The position numbers were made by a program, and so were the translations under genes. From Methylacidiphilales bacterium (lineage in GTDB: Bacteria; Verrucomicrobiota; Verrucomicrobiia; Methylacidiphilales; UBA1321), in assembly GCA_021272165.1 (NCBI GenBank), contig JAJSLK010000028.1, positions 1-64,000 on the forward strand: DNA of 64,000 nucleotides, read 5' to 3'. Shown here piece after piece: positions 6,981 through 16,196 of this stretch. Numbering within the stretch: position 1 is the first letter of the stretch; each line of letters opens with the position of its first letter. Below the pieces are notes generated by a model. It did no database searches, was not told the DNA's origin, and saw only the letters and a list, made by a program, of their open reading frames with translations.

Positions 6981-8768
6981 GTGATTATCCATCTCGATGC
7001 AGACGCTTTCTTCGCGTCGGTGGAGCAAGCCTCCGATCCACGACTGCGGGGTAAGGCCATTGCTGTCGGCGGCGTGAAACGCGGGATCATCGCTTCGGCA
7101 TCTTATGAGGCGCGCAAGCTCGGTGTTTATACACCAATGCCCACCGCGCAGGCCCGGCGCATCTGTCCCAAGCTGATCGTCATCCCCGGCGATTTTTCAA
7201 AGTATGAGCATTTTTCGAGGATGATGTTCAGTTACGCCTACGACTTTACGCCGGACGTCGAGGTGGGAAGCATTGACGAGGGGTACTTTGATTTGCGGTC
7301 CCAAAAAATGAAACCGGCTCGTGAAATTGCTGATGTCATCCGCGTCGCGGTGGCCCAATCGCTGAAATTGTCCGCCTCCTTTGGCATTGGAAGTAACAAG
7401 CTGGTCAGTCAGGTCGCCTCGAAGCTTCGAAAACCGGGATGCTTCATCGAAGTTCCAGTTGGAACTGAGCGAGGGTTTCTGGGTCCACTACCTAACCGTT
7501 GGCTGCCGAGCATTGGCCCGAAGGTCGGTACCATGCTTGACGCCGCCGGATTGAAACACGTCGAGCAGATAGCCCTGACTTCACCTGAACTGCTGTCTTA
7601 CTTTGTAGGAGGCTACGCACCGCAGCTCTGGAAATTTGCTCAGGGCATCGATGACCGCCCCATCGTGACCGAAACTCCCGATGCCCAAAGCTACGGCGAG
7701 CAGGAAACCTTTAACGAGGACGTGACCGACGAAGCATTTGTCTTGGCCACACTGCAAACCATCGAGACTAGCGCGCGGCGCGGCGCGGATATTGTTCGCC
7801 AGATTCTTTCCTTTGCGCGTGGCCTGGACGAGGAGCGGGTGGAAATCGGGCCCGGAAAGTTGTTGCAGGATTTGCGAACTATTATCGAACAGACCTTCCC
7901 AAAGAATATATGGCTGGATTTTCTCATGCCGGAAAAATCCTGGAACATCCGAGGCGACCCGACGCAGCTTCATCAAGTGTTGTTGAATCTTTGCGTGAAT
8001 GCGCGTGATGCCATGCCGGAGGGAGGCGAATTAATCGTGAGTGTGGAAAACTGTACGCTGGATGCCCAATTTGCGGCGATGAGTCCACCGGCCCAGCCGG
8101 GCCGCTATGTCAAATTCAATGTGACAGATTCGGGAGTCGGCATTCCGCAGGAAAATCTGAATAAAATATTTGAGCCCTTTTTCACGACCAAGGAAGTCTC
8201 GCGGGGAACGGGGTTGGGGCTTTCCACCGTATTAAGCATTGTGAAAAAACACCAGGGTTTCATCCAGGTTTACAGTCACCGAGGGAAAGGAACGACATTC
8301 CGGGTCTATCTGCCGGCGGCCGTGGATAAGCCACAAGAGGCGGCAACATTCGCCGGAAGCGCGGAAGTACCGCGCGGTTCCGGGGAAACAGTGTTGGTCG
8401 TCGATGACGAGGCATCCATTTTGACCATAACGTCCCAGACTTTGGAGGCCTTTGGCTATAAGGTGCTCAAGGCTGCGGACGGGGCGGAAGCGGTGACAAT
8501 CTATGTCCGCGAGCAAAAGGAAATAGATGTGATTTTGACCGATATGAAGATGCCCGTAATGGATGGGCCGACGACGATTCATGCCTTGCTTAAGATCAAT
8601 CCGAAGATCCGCATCATTGCAGCGAGCGGGCACAACGAGACCGAGGAAAATGCGCAGGCTCAGACTTATGGGATCCGGCATTTTTTGGCCAAACCCTATT
8701 CCACCGAGCAGATGCTGAGGACCTTGCACGCAGTGCTGATTTCTCAAGAAGAAGAATATTGGGACTGA
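6981..8768 (+). CDS. chimera: Y-family DNA polymerase N-terminus fused to hybrid histidine kinase C-terminus
   Basis: Residues 1 to about 257 are a DinB/UmuC-type polymerase. Asp6 lies in HLDADAFF, Asp99-Glu100 in SIDEGYFD, a thumb region follows and the little-finger domain has only just begun. At about residue 258 the protein turns into a hybrid kinase: TIETSARRGADIV (end of the dimerisation helices), an HATPase_c domain with LCVNARDAMPEGG, DSGVGIP and GTGLGLS, then a receiver domain with Asp521 in LTDMKMPVMDG. The kinase part lacks its sensor and the phospho-accepting histidine. The polymerase part lacks most of its DNA-gripping domain. Neither half is likely to work normally. The start codon is GTG. 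Explanations are insertion or deletion at the border of the mobile region, or a misassembly. Confidence 0.8.
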   Translation: MIIHLDADAFFASVEQASDPRLRGKAIAVGGVKRGIIASASYEARKLGVYTPMPTAQARRICPKLIVIPGDFSKYEHFSRMMFSYAYDFTPDVEVGSIDEGYFDLRSQKMKPAREIADVIRVAVAQSLKLSASFGIGSNKLVSQVASKLRKPGCFIEVPVGTERGFLGPLPNRWLPSIGPKVGTMLDAAGLKHVEQIALTSPELLSYFVGGYAPQLWKFAQGIDDRPIVTETPDAQSYGEQETFNEDVTDEAFVLATLQTIETSARRGADIVRQILSFARGLDEERVEIGPGKLLQDLRTIIEQTFPKNIWLDFLMPEKSWNIRGDPTQLHQVLLNLCVNARDAMPEGGELIVSVENCTLDAQFAAMSPPAQPGRYVKFNVTDSGVGIPQENLNKIFEPFFTTKEVSRGTGLGLSTVLSIVKKHQGFIQVYSHRGKGTTFRVYLPAAVDKPQEAATFAGSAEVPRGSGETVLVVDDEASILTITSQTLEAFGYKVLKAADGAEAVTIYVREQKEIDVILTDMKMPVMDGPTTIHALLKINPKIRIIAASGHNETEENAQAQTYGIRHFLAKPYSTEQMLRTLHAVLISQEEEYWD

Positions 8769-8854
8769 CGAATTTCGATCTTATTGGAGATAAACTCTTA
8801 TGAATTTTTGGCCAGCATTGCAGAACGGCATTCAACCAGCTACATCGGGGGCCG

Positions 8855-10135
8855 ATGCCTTTTGCGGACAAGACAGCCTTTCGCTGGGTGGTCGGGATTT
8901 TAATCGTCCTTTTTGTGGCGATTGCCTCCTATCTATTCCATTTCTGGCGGATACAACAAATGCCATCGATCAAGGTGGGGATTCTCCATTCATTGACGGG
9001 TACGATGTCGATCAGCGAAAGGCCGGTGGTCGACGCGGTTGAGTTATCCATTGATGAGATCAACGCTTCAGGGGGATTGCTCGGCGGGCGCAAAGTGGTG
9101 CCGATCCTGGCCGACGGCCATTCCGATTGGCCGACCTTTGCGCGTGAGTCGACCCGGTTGATCAAGGACGAAAAAGTATGCGCCGTCTTTGGCTGCTGGA
9201 CCTCGGCCAGCCGGAAAACCGTGCGACCGATTTTTGAGAAACTCGACGGCCTGCTTTTTTATCCCGTGCAGTATGAGGGGCTGGAGCAGTCGCCTAATAT
9301 CATCTATCTGGGTGCCGCGCCGAACCAGCAGATCATTCCGGCGGTGAAGTGGGCCTTTGATAACCTCGGCAGCCGGCGGTTTTATCTGGTGGGTTCCGAT
9401 TACGTTTTCCCGCGCGCGGCCAACGCGGTGATCAGCGACCAGATCAAGGCTTTGGGGGCGCAGGTGGTGGGCGAGGATTATATTCCACTGGGCCGAACCG
9501 ATGTGGAGCCGGTGGTAGGGCGGATTGTGGCGAGGCATCCCGATGTGATTCTCAATACGATCAACGGTGATACCAATGTGGCGTTCTTTCGGGCCTTGCG
9601 CGCCGCGGGAATCTCGCCCAAGACCGTGCCGACGATTTCCTTCAGCATCGGGGAGAGCGAGCTGCCGTCGATGAATCCCTCGACCTGCGTGGGCGATTAC
9701 GCGGTCTGGAACTATTTTCAGACGCTCGATGGTTCCCGCAACAATGCCTTTGTCACGGCTTTCCGAAAGCGTTACGGGGCCGACCGGGTGGTTTCCGATC
9801 CGATGGAGGCGGCTTATTGCGCAGTGAAGTTATGGGCGCAGGCAGTGGAGGAGGCGGGGACGGAGGAGACCAGCGCGGTGCGAAAAACAATTCTCGACCA
9901 GAGCATGGCGGCTCCGGAAGGAGTGATGCTAATCGATCCGGAAACCCAGCATACGTGGCGGCCGGTCCGGGTGGGCCGCATCCGGGCCGACGGACAGTTC
10001 GATGTGGTATGGGACTCGCGCCGGCCAGTTCGCCCTCAGCCCTTTCCGATCTCCCGGACCGCGGCGGAATGGGAGCAATTTTTGGACGGCCTGCATACGG
10101 GATGGCACGGCAACTGGGCGGCGCCCACCAACTAA
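8855..10135 (+). CDS. membrane-anchored UrtA/AmiC-type substrate-binding protein
   Basis: A single N-terminal membrane helix (about residues 11-29) is followed by a type I periplasmic binding fold of the urea/amide class. Recognisable stretches are GILHSLTGTMSISERP, INASGGLLGGR, VFGCWTSASRK and LLFYPVQYEG, as in UrtA and FmdD. No ABC transporter permease or ATPase genes are nearby. Instead two sensor kinases follow, the first after an eight-base gap. I infer that it senses urea, a short amide or a related ligand for the kinases rather than feeding transport. The helix lacks a lipobox, so it is probably a tethered periplasmic sensor. Confidence 0.8.
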   Translation: MPFADKTAFRWVVGILIVLFVAIASYLFHFWRIQQMPSIKVGILHSLTGTMSISERPVVDAVELSIDEINASGGLLGGRKVVPILADGHSDWPTFARESTRLIKDEKVCAVFGCWTSASRKTVRPIFEKLDGLLFYPVQYEGLEQSPNIIYLGAAPNQQIIPAVKWAFDNLGSRRFYLVGSDYVFPRAANAVISDQIKALGAQVVGEDYIPLGRTDVEPVVGRIVARHPDVILNTINGDTNVAFFRALRAAGISPKTVPTISFSIGESELPSMNPSTCVGDYAVWNYFQTLDGSRNNAFVTAFRKRYGADRVVSDPMEAAYCAVKLWAQAVEEAGTEETSAVRKTILDQSMAAPEGVMLIDPETQHTWRPVRVGRIRADGQFDVVWDSRRPVRPQPFPISRTAAEWEQFLDGLHTGWHGNWAAPTN

Positions 10136-10143
10136 ACAGAACC

Positions 10144-12738
10144 ATGTTTTCCTTGCCGATCCATCCCAAGCGCTATCTGACGGCCCAGCTTTTCTGGCGC
10201 TTCTTCCTTCTTTCTCTTCCAGTATTGCTCATTGGAGGTGTGGCGCTTTGCTATTCAGCGCTGGCGCAAATGCGGGCGCAGGCATCGGAAAATCTCGCGG
10301 GCATCGCTGCTGACCGCGCGAGCAAGATCGAGGCGTATGCGCGGGGGAAGTTGCGGGAAATCCAGTTCCTCGCTGCGCAGCCCTACATGCCGAACTTGGT
10401 GACCGAGGGCAAATCACCATCGGAACAAGCCTCATTACTGGCCTTTCTGCGTGGCGTCGGTGGCTATCAAAACCTCTTTCTCTTTTCCCAAAGCGGCAAG
10501 CTGGTCTTCACGCAAAATCCGAACGACGCGCCGACGCCTGAGCTGGACCGGACGATTGATCGCACGCGGACTTTGATGAGTGCGGAGATTTCCAACTACA
10601 CGCTTGATCCTGAAACGAAAACGCCCGCGGTCTATGTGGCGGCACCCATTTTTGCGCACGGGGGCGCCATTGCCGGGGTGGTCGCGGCGCGGCTCTACAA
10701 CGAGGAGATTTATCGGGTGGTGAATGACTACGGCAGCCTGGGTCGCACGGGGGAAACGGTGATCGGCCAGACGGACGGCGACCGGGTGGTGATTGTGGCG
10801 CCGTTGAGGCATTCGCCCGACGCGGCATTCCATCTCAGTTTCCCGGCGGACCGGGTGCCGGCGGCGCTGGGCGCGGCGGTGGAGGGCGTGCGTCTTCAGG
10901 AAGTGACGACCGATTACCGGGGCAAAAAGGTCCTGGCGGTGTCGCGGTATCTTCCCTCGCTGGGCTGGGGCCTGGTAGTGAAGATGGATACAAGCGAGGT
11001 CTTTGCCCCGGCCGCGGAACTGCTGCAGGGAATCGTTATTGGCGGTATCATTTTCTTCCTCCTCTTTGCCCTGGGAGCACAGGCCGCCGCGCAATCGATC
11101 AACCGGCCGCTGGGGATTCTGACCCAAGCTGCCCGGAAAATTGAGGAGGGTGATCTGACCGCCCGCGCCGCGCTGGAAAACCGCCAGGACGAGTTTGGTT
11201 ATCTCGGGCATGCCTTCAACGAGATGGCGACGCAGATCGAGGAGGCCACGGAGAATCTTCGCCAGACCAACACCTTGCTGGAGCAAAAGGTGGCCGAGCG
11301 GACGAAGGACCTGGAGGCCAAGACAATCGAAGCGGAGCGCGCCAATCATGCGAAGAGCGAGTTTCTCGCGAATATGAGCCATGAATTGCGTACGCCGCTC
11401 AATGGCATTCTTGGTTACGCGCAAATTCTCGGAAATCTGGCACTGCCGGCGAAGGCGCTGAATGGAATTCGCGTCATCCGGCAGTCGGGGGAACATCTCC
11501 TGACGCTGATCAATGACATTCTCGATCTGGCAAAAATCGAGGCACGCAAGATCGAGATCAAGCCGACGGACATTCATCTGCGCGAATTCCTGCGCGGCCC
11601 GATTGAGATTTTCCATATCCGCGCCGAGCAGAAGGGCATCAACTTCATCATCGATATATCTCCTGACTTGCCCGAGGTGGTCCAGGCCGATGAGAAACGC
11701 CTGCGCCAGGTGTTGATCAATTTGCTGGGCAACGCGGTCAAATTCACTGACCGGGGGAGCGTGCGATTTACGGTCGAGCCCTACCAGGGCCGCACCCGGT
11801 TTGCCTTTGCCGATACCGGCATTGGCATCGCTCCCAATAAAATTACCCAGCTGTTCAAGCCCTTCATCCAGGTTTCTGATGCGGCGCGCAATGCGGAGGG
11901 AACGGGACTCGGTCTGGCCCTGAGCCAGAGGCTGGTCCAGCTCATGGGCGGAATGATCAAGGTCGAGAGTGAGTATGGCAAGGGGAGCACGTTTTCCTTT
12001 GATCTCGATCTTCCGGCCGGACGTTTCTCCGAGGTCCAGGCCCGGACGGTCGAAAGCCCTTCGCGCATCACCGGCTATCAGGGCGAGCGCCGAAAAATCC
12101 TCATTGCCGACGACATTCCCTCGAACCGGACGGTGCTGGTGGAAATGCTCGCGCCGCTCGATTTCAAGATCATCGAGGCGGGTGACGGGAAAGTCGCCCT
12201 CGACCTGCTGCCGAAGGAGAAACCCGATCTGGTCCTGGTCGATATCGCGATGCCGGTGATCGACGGACTCCAATTCATCCAATACTCGCGGCAGATCGAG
12301 GCGTTCAGGGAATTGCCGATCATTCCCACTTCTGCCAGCGTGGGTGACGATGAAATCCGGCGCTGTCAGACGCTGGGCTGCAGCGATTTTCTTTTCAAAC
12401 CGGTTGATTACGGACGGCTTCTGGATTGTCTGCAAAAACGGCTCAATCTGGAATGGATCGAAGGGGCGGCTCATGCGGAGAGTGCGTCCGTGGAGGCGGC
12501 AGAAGCCGAGGGTTCCCCGCCGATTCTTCCCGCGACGGAGGCGGCACAATTTGCGGACCTGGCCCGCCGGGGCGATCTTCTGAACCTGGTCAAAGTGGCC
12601 GAACAATTCGTCGCGACCCAACCCTCTTACCGGCCGTTCCTGGAGAAATTGCGAAAGCTCTGCGATGGATTCCGTGTGCGGCAGGTCCAACAATTGATTG
12701 AGGAGTTGTCCCCGGCCTCTCCTTCACCCCCGCCATGA
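10144..12738 (+). CDS. Cache-HAMP hybrid sensor histidine kinase
   Basis: The 864-residue protein has membrane helices at about 18-41 and 292-316 flanking a periplasmic Cache-like domain. A HAMP domain (about 317-370), a coiled coil and a HisKA domain with His413 in NMSHELRTPL come next. The HATPase_c domain shows NLLGNAVKFT, DTGIGIAP and GTGLGLALS. A receiver domain follows with Asp700 in LVDIAMPV, then a helical tail. The start at 10144 was chosen over a longer frame because it is the first ATG before the first membrane helix and follows the binding-protein stop. Its last codons overlap the next gene by four bases. It probably takes its signal from the binding protein upstream. Confidence 0.88.
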   Translation: MFSLPIHPKRYLTAQLFWRFFLLSLPVLLIGGVALCYSALAQMRAQASENLAGIAADRASKIEAYARGKLREIQFLAAQPYMPNLVTEGKSPSEQASLLAFLRGVGGYQNLFLFSQSGKLVFTQNPNDAPTPELDRTIDRTRTLMSAEISNYTLDPETKTPAVYVAAPIFAHGGAIAGVVAARLYNEEIYRVVNDYGSLGRTGETVIGQTDGDRVVIVAPLRHSPDAAFHLSFPADRVPAALGAAVEGVRLQEVTTDYRGKKVLAVSRYLPSLGWGLVVKMDTSEVFAPAAELLQGIVIGGIIFFLLFALGAQAAAQSINRPLGILTQAARKIEEGDLTARAALENRQDEFGYLGHAFNEMATQIEEATENLRQTNTLLEQKVAERTKDLEAKTIEAERANHAKSEFLANMSHELRTPLNGILGYAQILGNLALPAKALNGIRVIRQSGEHLLTLINDILDLAKIEARKIEIKPTDIHLREFLRGPIEIFHIRAEQKGINFIIDISPDLPEVVQADEKRLRQVLINLLGNAVKFTDRGSVRFTVEPYQGRTRFAFADTGIGIAPNKITQLFKPFIQVSDAARNAEGTGLGLALSQRLVQLMGGMIKVESEYGKGSTFSFDLDLPAGRFSEVQARTVESPSRITGYQGERRKILIADDIPSNRTVLVEMLAPLDFKIIEAGDGKVALDLLPKEKPDLVLVDIAMPVIDGLQFIQYSRQIEAFRELPIIPTSASVGDDEIRRCQTLGCSDFLFKPVDYGRLLDCLQKRLNLEWIEGAAHAESASVEAAEAEGSPPILPATEAAQFADLARRGDLLNLVKVAEQFVATQPSYRPFLEKLRKLCDGFRVRQVQQLIEELSPASPSPPP

Positions 12739-13874
12739 ACGCCCCCACTCCGCCCACCATTCTGATCGCGGACGATCATCCGACAAACCTGAATGTTCTC
12801 TTTGAATATCTTTCCGCCCAGGGTTATCGCGTGCTCGTCGCCGAGGACGGACGTGGAGCAATCGAACAGGCCCAGTATGGGCAGCCGGATCTGATTCTGC
12901 TCGATGTAATGATGCCGGGAATGGACGGTTTTGAGACTTGCGAAAAACTGAAGGTGACGCCGGAAACAAGAGAGATCCCGGTCATCTTCATGACGGCGAT
13001 TTCCGAGACGGCCTACGTTCTGCGCGGTTTTTCGGTCGGCGGGGTCGATTACATCACCAAGCCGTTGCAGCGGGAGGAAGTGCTGGTCCGGGTGCGGAAC
13101 CATATTTCCATCCGGCTGCTCCAGCGCGAGCTAAAGGCGGAAATTGCTGTGCGGCAAAAGGCCGAGCAGGAGCTGCGCGAGATCAATGCGGGCAAGGACG
13201 TCTTCTTTTCAGTCCTGGCCCATGACCTGAAAAACCCGATGGGCGGGATGCTCGGCCTGAGCGAAGCGATGGTCGACACGATGCCGCCCGAGACCGACGC
13301 CACGGTTCGCGACATGGCGGTCGAAATTCGCAATACGGCCCGGCAGGTTGGCGACCTGCTCTTTGATCTCCTTGGCTGGGCGCAGATGCAGCTCGGCAAA
13401 ATGGAGCCGAAGCCGGAAAGGATTTCGATCCTGAAGCAGATCGAATTCGCGGTTGCCCTGGTCAGCATGGCGGCCAAGGCGAAGAAAATCAAAATCGAAA
13501 ATGAGGTCAGGGAGCCGATCTCGATTTATTGTGACGTGCGGATGAACGATACCGTTCTGCGTAATCTTTTGAGTAATGCCGTCAAATTCACCCCCGCCGG
13601 GGGAACCATCCGCATCTCCGCCGAAAAGAAAGAGAGGGAACTGGTGATCACCGTCACCGACTCCGGGCGCGGAATTCCTCCGGAACGGTTGCCTGGCCTT
13701 TTCCGGCTGGGCGAGAGCAAGACGACGTTCGGAACCTTGGGCGAAAAGGGAACCGGGCTGGGTTTGCCACTCAGCCGAGAGATGGTGGAGAAGAACAAAG
13801 GCCGTATTTGGGCCGAATCGACGCCCGGGCACGGTTCGTCCTTTCATTTCACCGTGCCATTGGTTTCCGCCTAG
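12735..13874 (+). CDS. receiver-histidine kinase (REC-HisKA-HATPase)
   Basis: An N-terminal receiver domain (about 8-120, Asp57 in LLDVMMPGMDG) is joined by a coiled coil (about 125-155) to a kinase core with His163 in LAHDLKNPMGG. Its ATPase motifs are NLLSNAVKFT, DSGRGIPP and KGTGLGLPLS. There is no membrane segment, so this is a cytoplasmic kinase whose input is phosphorylation of its own receiver. The ATGA overlap with the hybrid kinase implies coupled translation, and a relay from the hybrid kinase to this protein is likely. No DNA-binding output domain is encoded nearby. It ends in TAG. Confidence 0.88.
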   Translation: MNAPTPPTILIADDHPTNLNVLFEYLSAQGYRVLVAEDGRGAIEQAQYGQPDLILLDVMMPGMDGFETCEKLKVTPETREIPVIFMTAISETAYVLRGFSVGGVDYITKPLQREEVLVRVRNHISIRLLQRELKAEIAVRQKAEQELREINAGKDVFFSVLAHDLKNPMGGMLGLSEAMVDTMPPETDATVRDMAVEIRNTARQVGDLLFDLLGWAQMQLGKMEPKPERISILKQIEFAVALVSMAAKAKKIKIENEVREPISIYCDVRMNDTVLRNLLSNAVKFTPAGGTIRISAEKKERELVITVTDSGRGIPPERLPGLFRLGESKTTFGTLGEKGTGLGLPLSREMVEKNKGRIWAESTPGHGSSFHFTVPLVSA

Positions 13875-13880
13875 ACCCTT

Positions 13881-14001
13881 AGAACTCATTGCAAAAGTAG
13901 CCATGGGTTGCGCCGGAAAGGGATTTTGGCCGGCGGCAAGGAGCCGAGCGAGGAGCATAGCCATTGCAACGCAACCCATGGCTACTTTTGCAATGAGTTC
14001 T
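13881..14001. repeat. 121-bp terminal-inverted-repeat element, copy 1
   Basis: Two perfect 32-base inverted arms (13881-13912 and 13970-14001) enclose a 57-base centre. The first 87 bases are identical to the start of the larger element at 31905. It begins six bases after a stop codon. The form suits a MITE, a REP/BIME-like repeat or a long termination hairpin. There is no transposase inside and no T-tract after the hairpin. Confidence 0.85.
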
Positions 14002-14504
14002 AGAAGATGGTCGTCAGATTTTCGACAGCAAATGCTGGCAGGCTGACACAACTGATTGAAATTAAAACAAGGCAGCGAGGTCTTAATTGAAGGCGATTCG
14101 GTCTTATTTTAAATTTTTTTAGCGAGAATTTCCCCAAACTTTTGGGGATAAGGAAGTGAGCCGAATTATTTTCAGGCGCTATTCCGGTAAGATCGCTGTC
14201 ATGATTCTGACATCCGACTTCGTGAAGTGTCAGGTTTAAAAATAAAGCGAATCGTTTTAAACAAAGAATCCGCAACGCTGTGTCGCCGGCCTGACACTCG
14301 AAATTCACTGCTGGAAATTGCAAATTTGTATGGTCGAAAATCTTTCGCATTCATTCGGCGGTTCATGCCTTCCAGATTGATCTAAGATTCCGCCTCGAAA
14401 TTCCGATCATACGACCAGAATGGTACATCGCATGCAAATAACGAGATCCAATCATTTCGGATCAAGGCGTGATGACCGGACTAATAGAAAGAGATGTGCG
14501 TGTG
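14002..14504. other. intergenic region upstream of the secreted glycosidase-like gene
   Basis: These 503 bases are distinctly AT-richer than their surroundings and contain no convincing ORF. Short inverted motifs are present, for example CCCCAAA...TTTGGGG near 14132-14148 and TGACA/TGTCA words near 14205-14300. It should hold the promoter of the downstream gene, but no -35/-10 pair stands out. Confidence 0.5.
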
Positions 14505-16196
14505 ATGGCGTTTGTGAGATGGTACGCTCTGGCATTGGGTCTCGGAACATTTGTTGCCGTACCTTCCCGGGGAGAATTAGTTGATTTTCATTTTGGAGCG
14601 GTAACTCAAACCGGCCCGGCGGTCCTGGGCAATCCCGGCGATCAGTGGAACTCCAATAACAACACAAATGGCGGTCCGCAGGTGTTGAATGATGTCAATG
14701 GCCAGCCGACGTCGATTACCCTGTCCTGGACGTCCGGAGCGTCATGGGACCCGACCAAGCCGATTTTTTGCGATCCCCACAGCAGCGCTATGGACGCGGC
14801 CACCACATGGTTAATGCAGTCCTATGCCTCCAGTTATCAATACACTTCCGGCCCGACCAATCTTGTCCTGAATTTGAGCGGCCTTTCACCCAACACCGCC
14901 TACACGCTGGTTTTACTCGCTGCGGGCGACCAAAAAAATGAGGGAACGGCTTTTACCGTTTACGGGACCGGTACTTTCACCGGCGCGACCACCGGTCTCT
15001 CCCGCAAGATCAGCCAGGGGCCCGGGGTGGCCTATGTGACTATGAGCGTAGTCAGTTCCAGTACCGGAACGCTGCAGGTCACCGCGGTAAAGAACACGTA
15101 CTACTATGCTGTGGTCAATGGTTTTCAATTATACCGTTCCCATGCCTGGGGCATCGTCGGTCATCCGACGGAAAACGATTACGCGAACTGGACGCCGGCC
15201 AACATCACGACACAGGTCAACTACCTGAAGCAGCTCAGTGTTGGGTATTACCGGTGTTCATTCGATGGGACGAGCAACCCGGTCATTCTCGATAATATCG
15301 CGCCGGCGACGCAGGCGGCGGGGATCTCGGTGCTGCCGATTCTTCCCCTTTCGTTGGTAGCGGCCAACACGGCGCAGGTGAACTATAACACTAATTACCA
15401 GACCGCCTACAATTGGGCAACCTACGCCATCCTGAAAGGCTATAACATCACCTACTGGGAACTGGGCAATGAACTGGAAAACGATGGGCTCGTCAATGTT
15501 GTCTATGACGGGGCCTCGCCGAATCAATATCCGGACGCGATGCCGGGCGGGTTTGTGGCGATCGCTTCAGGACTCAGCGGAGCTTATCAAGGCATCAAGG
15601 ACGCCTATAGCACGGCCCGGCTCAGCGGACTGACGACCATCGCGCCGCAAGTGCTTTACGGGGCGACTTACCGGCACTGGGGACTCCTGGCCAAAATCCA
15701 GAATTACAACGGAACACTTCCTTGTGACCTGATTTCGTGGCATTGGTACGGGCCGAATTACGGTTCGTTCACCGCGCCTATTGCGGATTCCAAGAGTTTT
15801 AGCAATGGCCGGACGCCGGTGCAGTGCCTGAACGATTTCAAGAGCAAGGTCAATCCGAGCCAACCCATGGACATTTGGATTACCGAGACGGACCGGTCCG
15901 CCTATGTCTCGGGGCAGGGGCTGCTCAACGGTTCGTGCGCCTCCAACACCACGCCAACAGCCAGCCAGGACTGGGCGGCGCAGGCGACCGCGATTCAGCA
16001 AAACATCGACAGCTTCAAGACGGTTCCGTCAGTAAAGGGCATCTTTGTTTACGAATTGCTGGATGAAACGATCATGAACGGTGGCAGTACGGCCCAGCTT
16101 GCCGCAGAAGGTTACTTCGGCCTGGTGACCAAGCTGAATGGCACGCTCAAGAACGGCTTCTATACGTTCCAGACTGAAATCAGCCAGGACAAGTAA
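14505..16196 (+). CDS. secreted glycoside-hydrolase-like protein (clan A barrel)
   Basis: From the ATG at 14505 the protein opens with a signal peptide (FVRWYALALGLGTFVAV). A Thr/Ser/Asn-rich beta-sandwich region follows (to about residue 215), then a TIM-barrel-like part. In the barrel, YWELGNELEND has the Asn-Glu pair that supplies the acid/base glutamate in GH5/GH39/GH51-type enzymes, and IWITETDRS fits the nucleophile strand. SWHWYGP also resembles such barrels. An extracellular polysaccharide-acting role is inferred and the substrate cannot be told. Longer starts (GTG 14469, ATG 14472) exist but would push the signal peptide inward. Its stop abuts the stop of the convergent next gene. 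Confidence 0.65.
   Translation: MAFVRWYALALGLGTFVAVPSRGELVDFHFGAVTQTGPAVLGNPGDQWNSNNNTNGGPQVLNDVNGQPTSITLSWTSGASWDPTKPIFCDPHSSAMDAATTWLMQSYASSYQYTSGPTNLVLNLSGLSPNTAYTLVLLAAGDQKNEGTAFTVYGTGTFTGATTGLSRKISQGPGVAYVTMSVVSSSTGTLQVTAVKNTYYYAVVNGFQLYRSHAWGIVGHPTENDYANWTPANITTQVNYLKQLSVGYYRCSFDGTSNPVILDNIAPATQAAGISVLPILPLSLVAANTAQVNYNTNYQTAYNWATYAILKGYNITYWELGNELENDGLVNVVYDGASPNQYPDAMPGGFVAIASGLSGAYQGIKDAYSTARLSGLTTIAPQVLYGATYRHWGLLAKIQNYNGTLPCDLISWHWYGPNYGSFTAPIADSKSFSNGRTPVQCLNDFKSKVNPSQPMDIWITETDRSAYVSGQGLLNGSCASNTTPTASQDWAAQATAIQQNIDSFKTVPSVKGIFVYELLDETIMNGGSTAQLAAEGYFGLVTKLNGTLKNGFYTFQTEISQDK

Noticed and set aside
10435-12693. 752-codon open frame on the minus strand opposite the hybrid kinase
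   Set aside because: It is antisense to a protein with full kinase motifs. Its residues (many Arg, His, Gln and Leu) reflect GC-rich third positions, and no family pattern appears.
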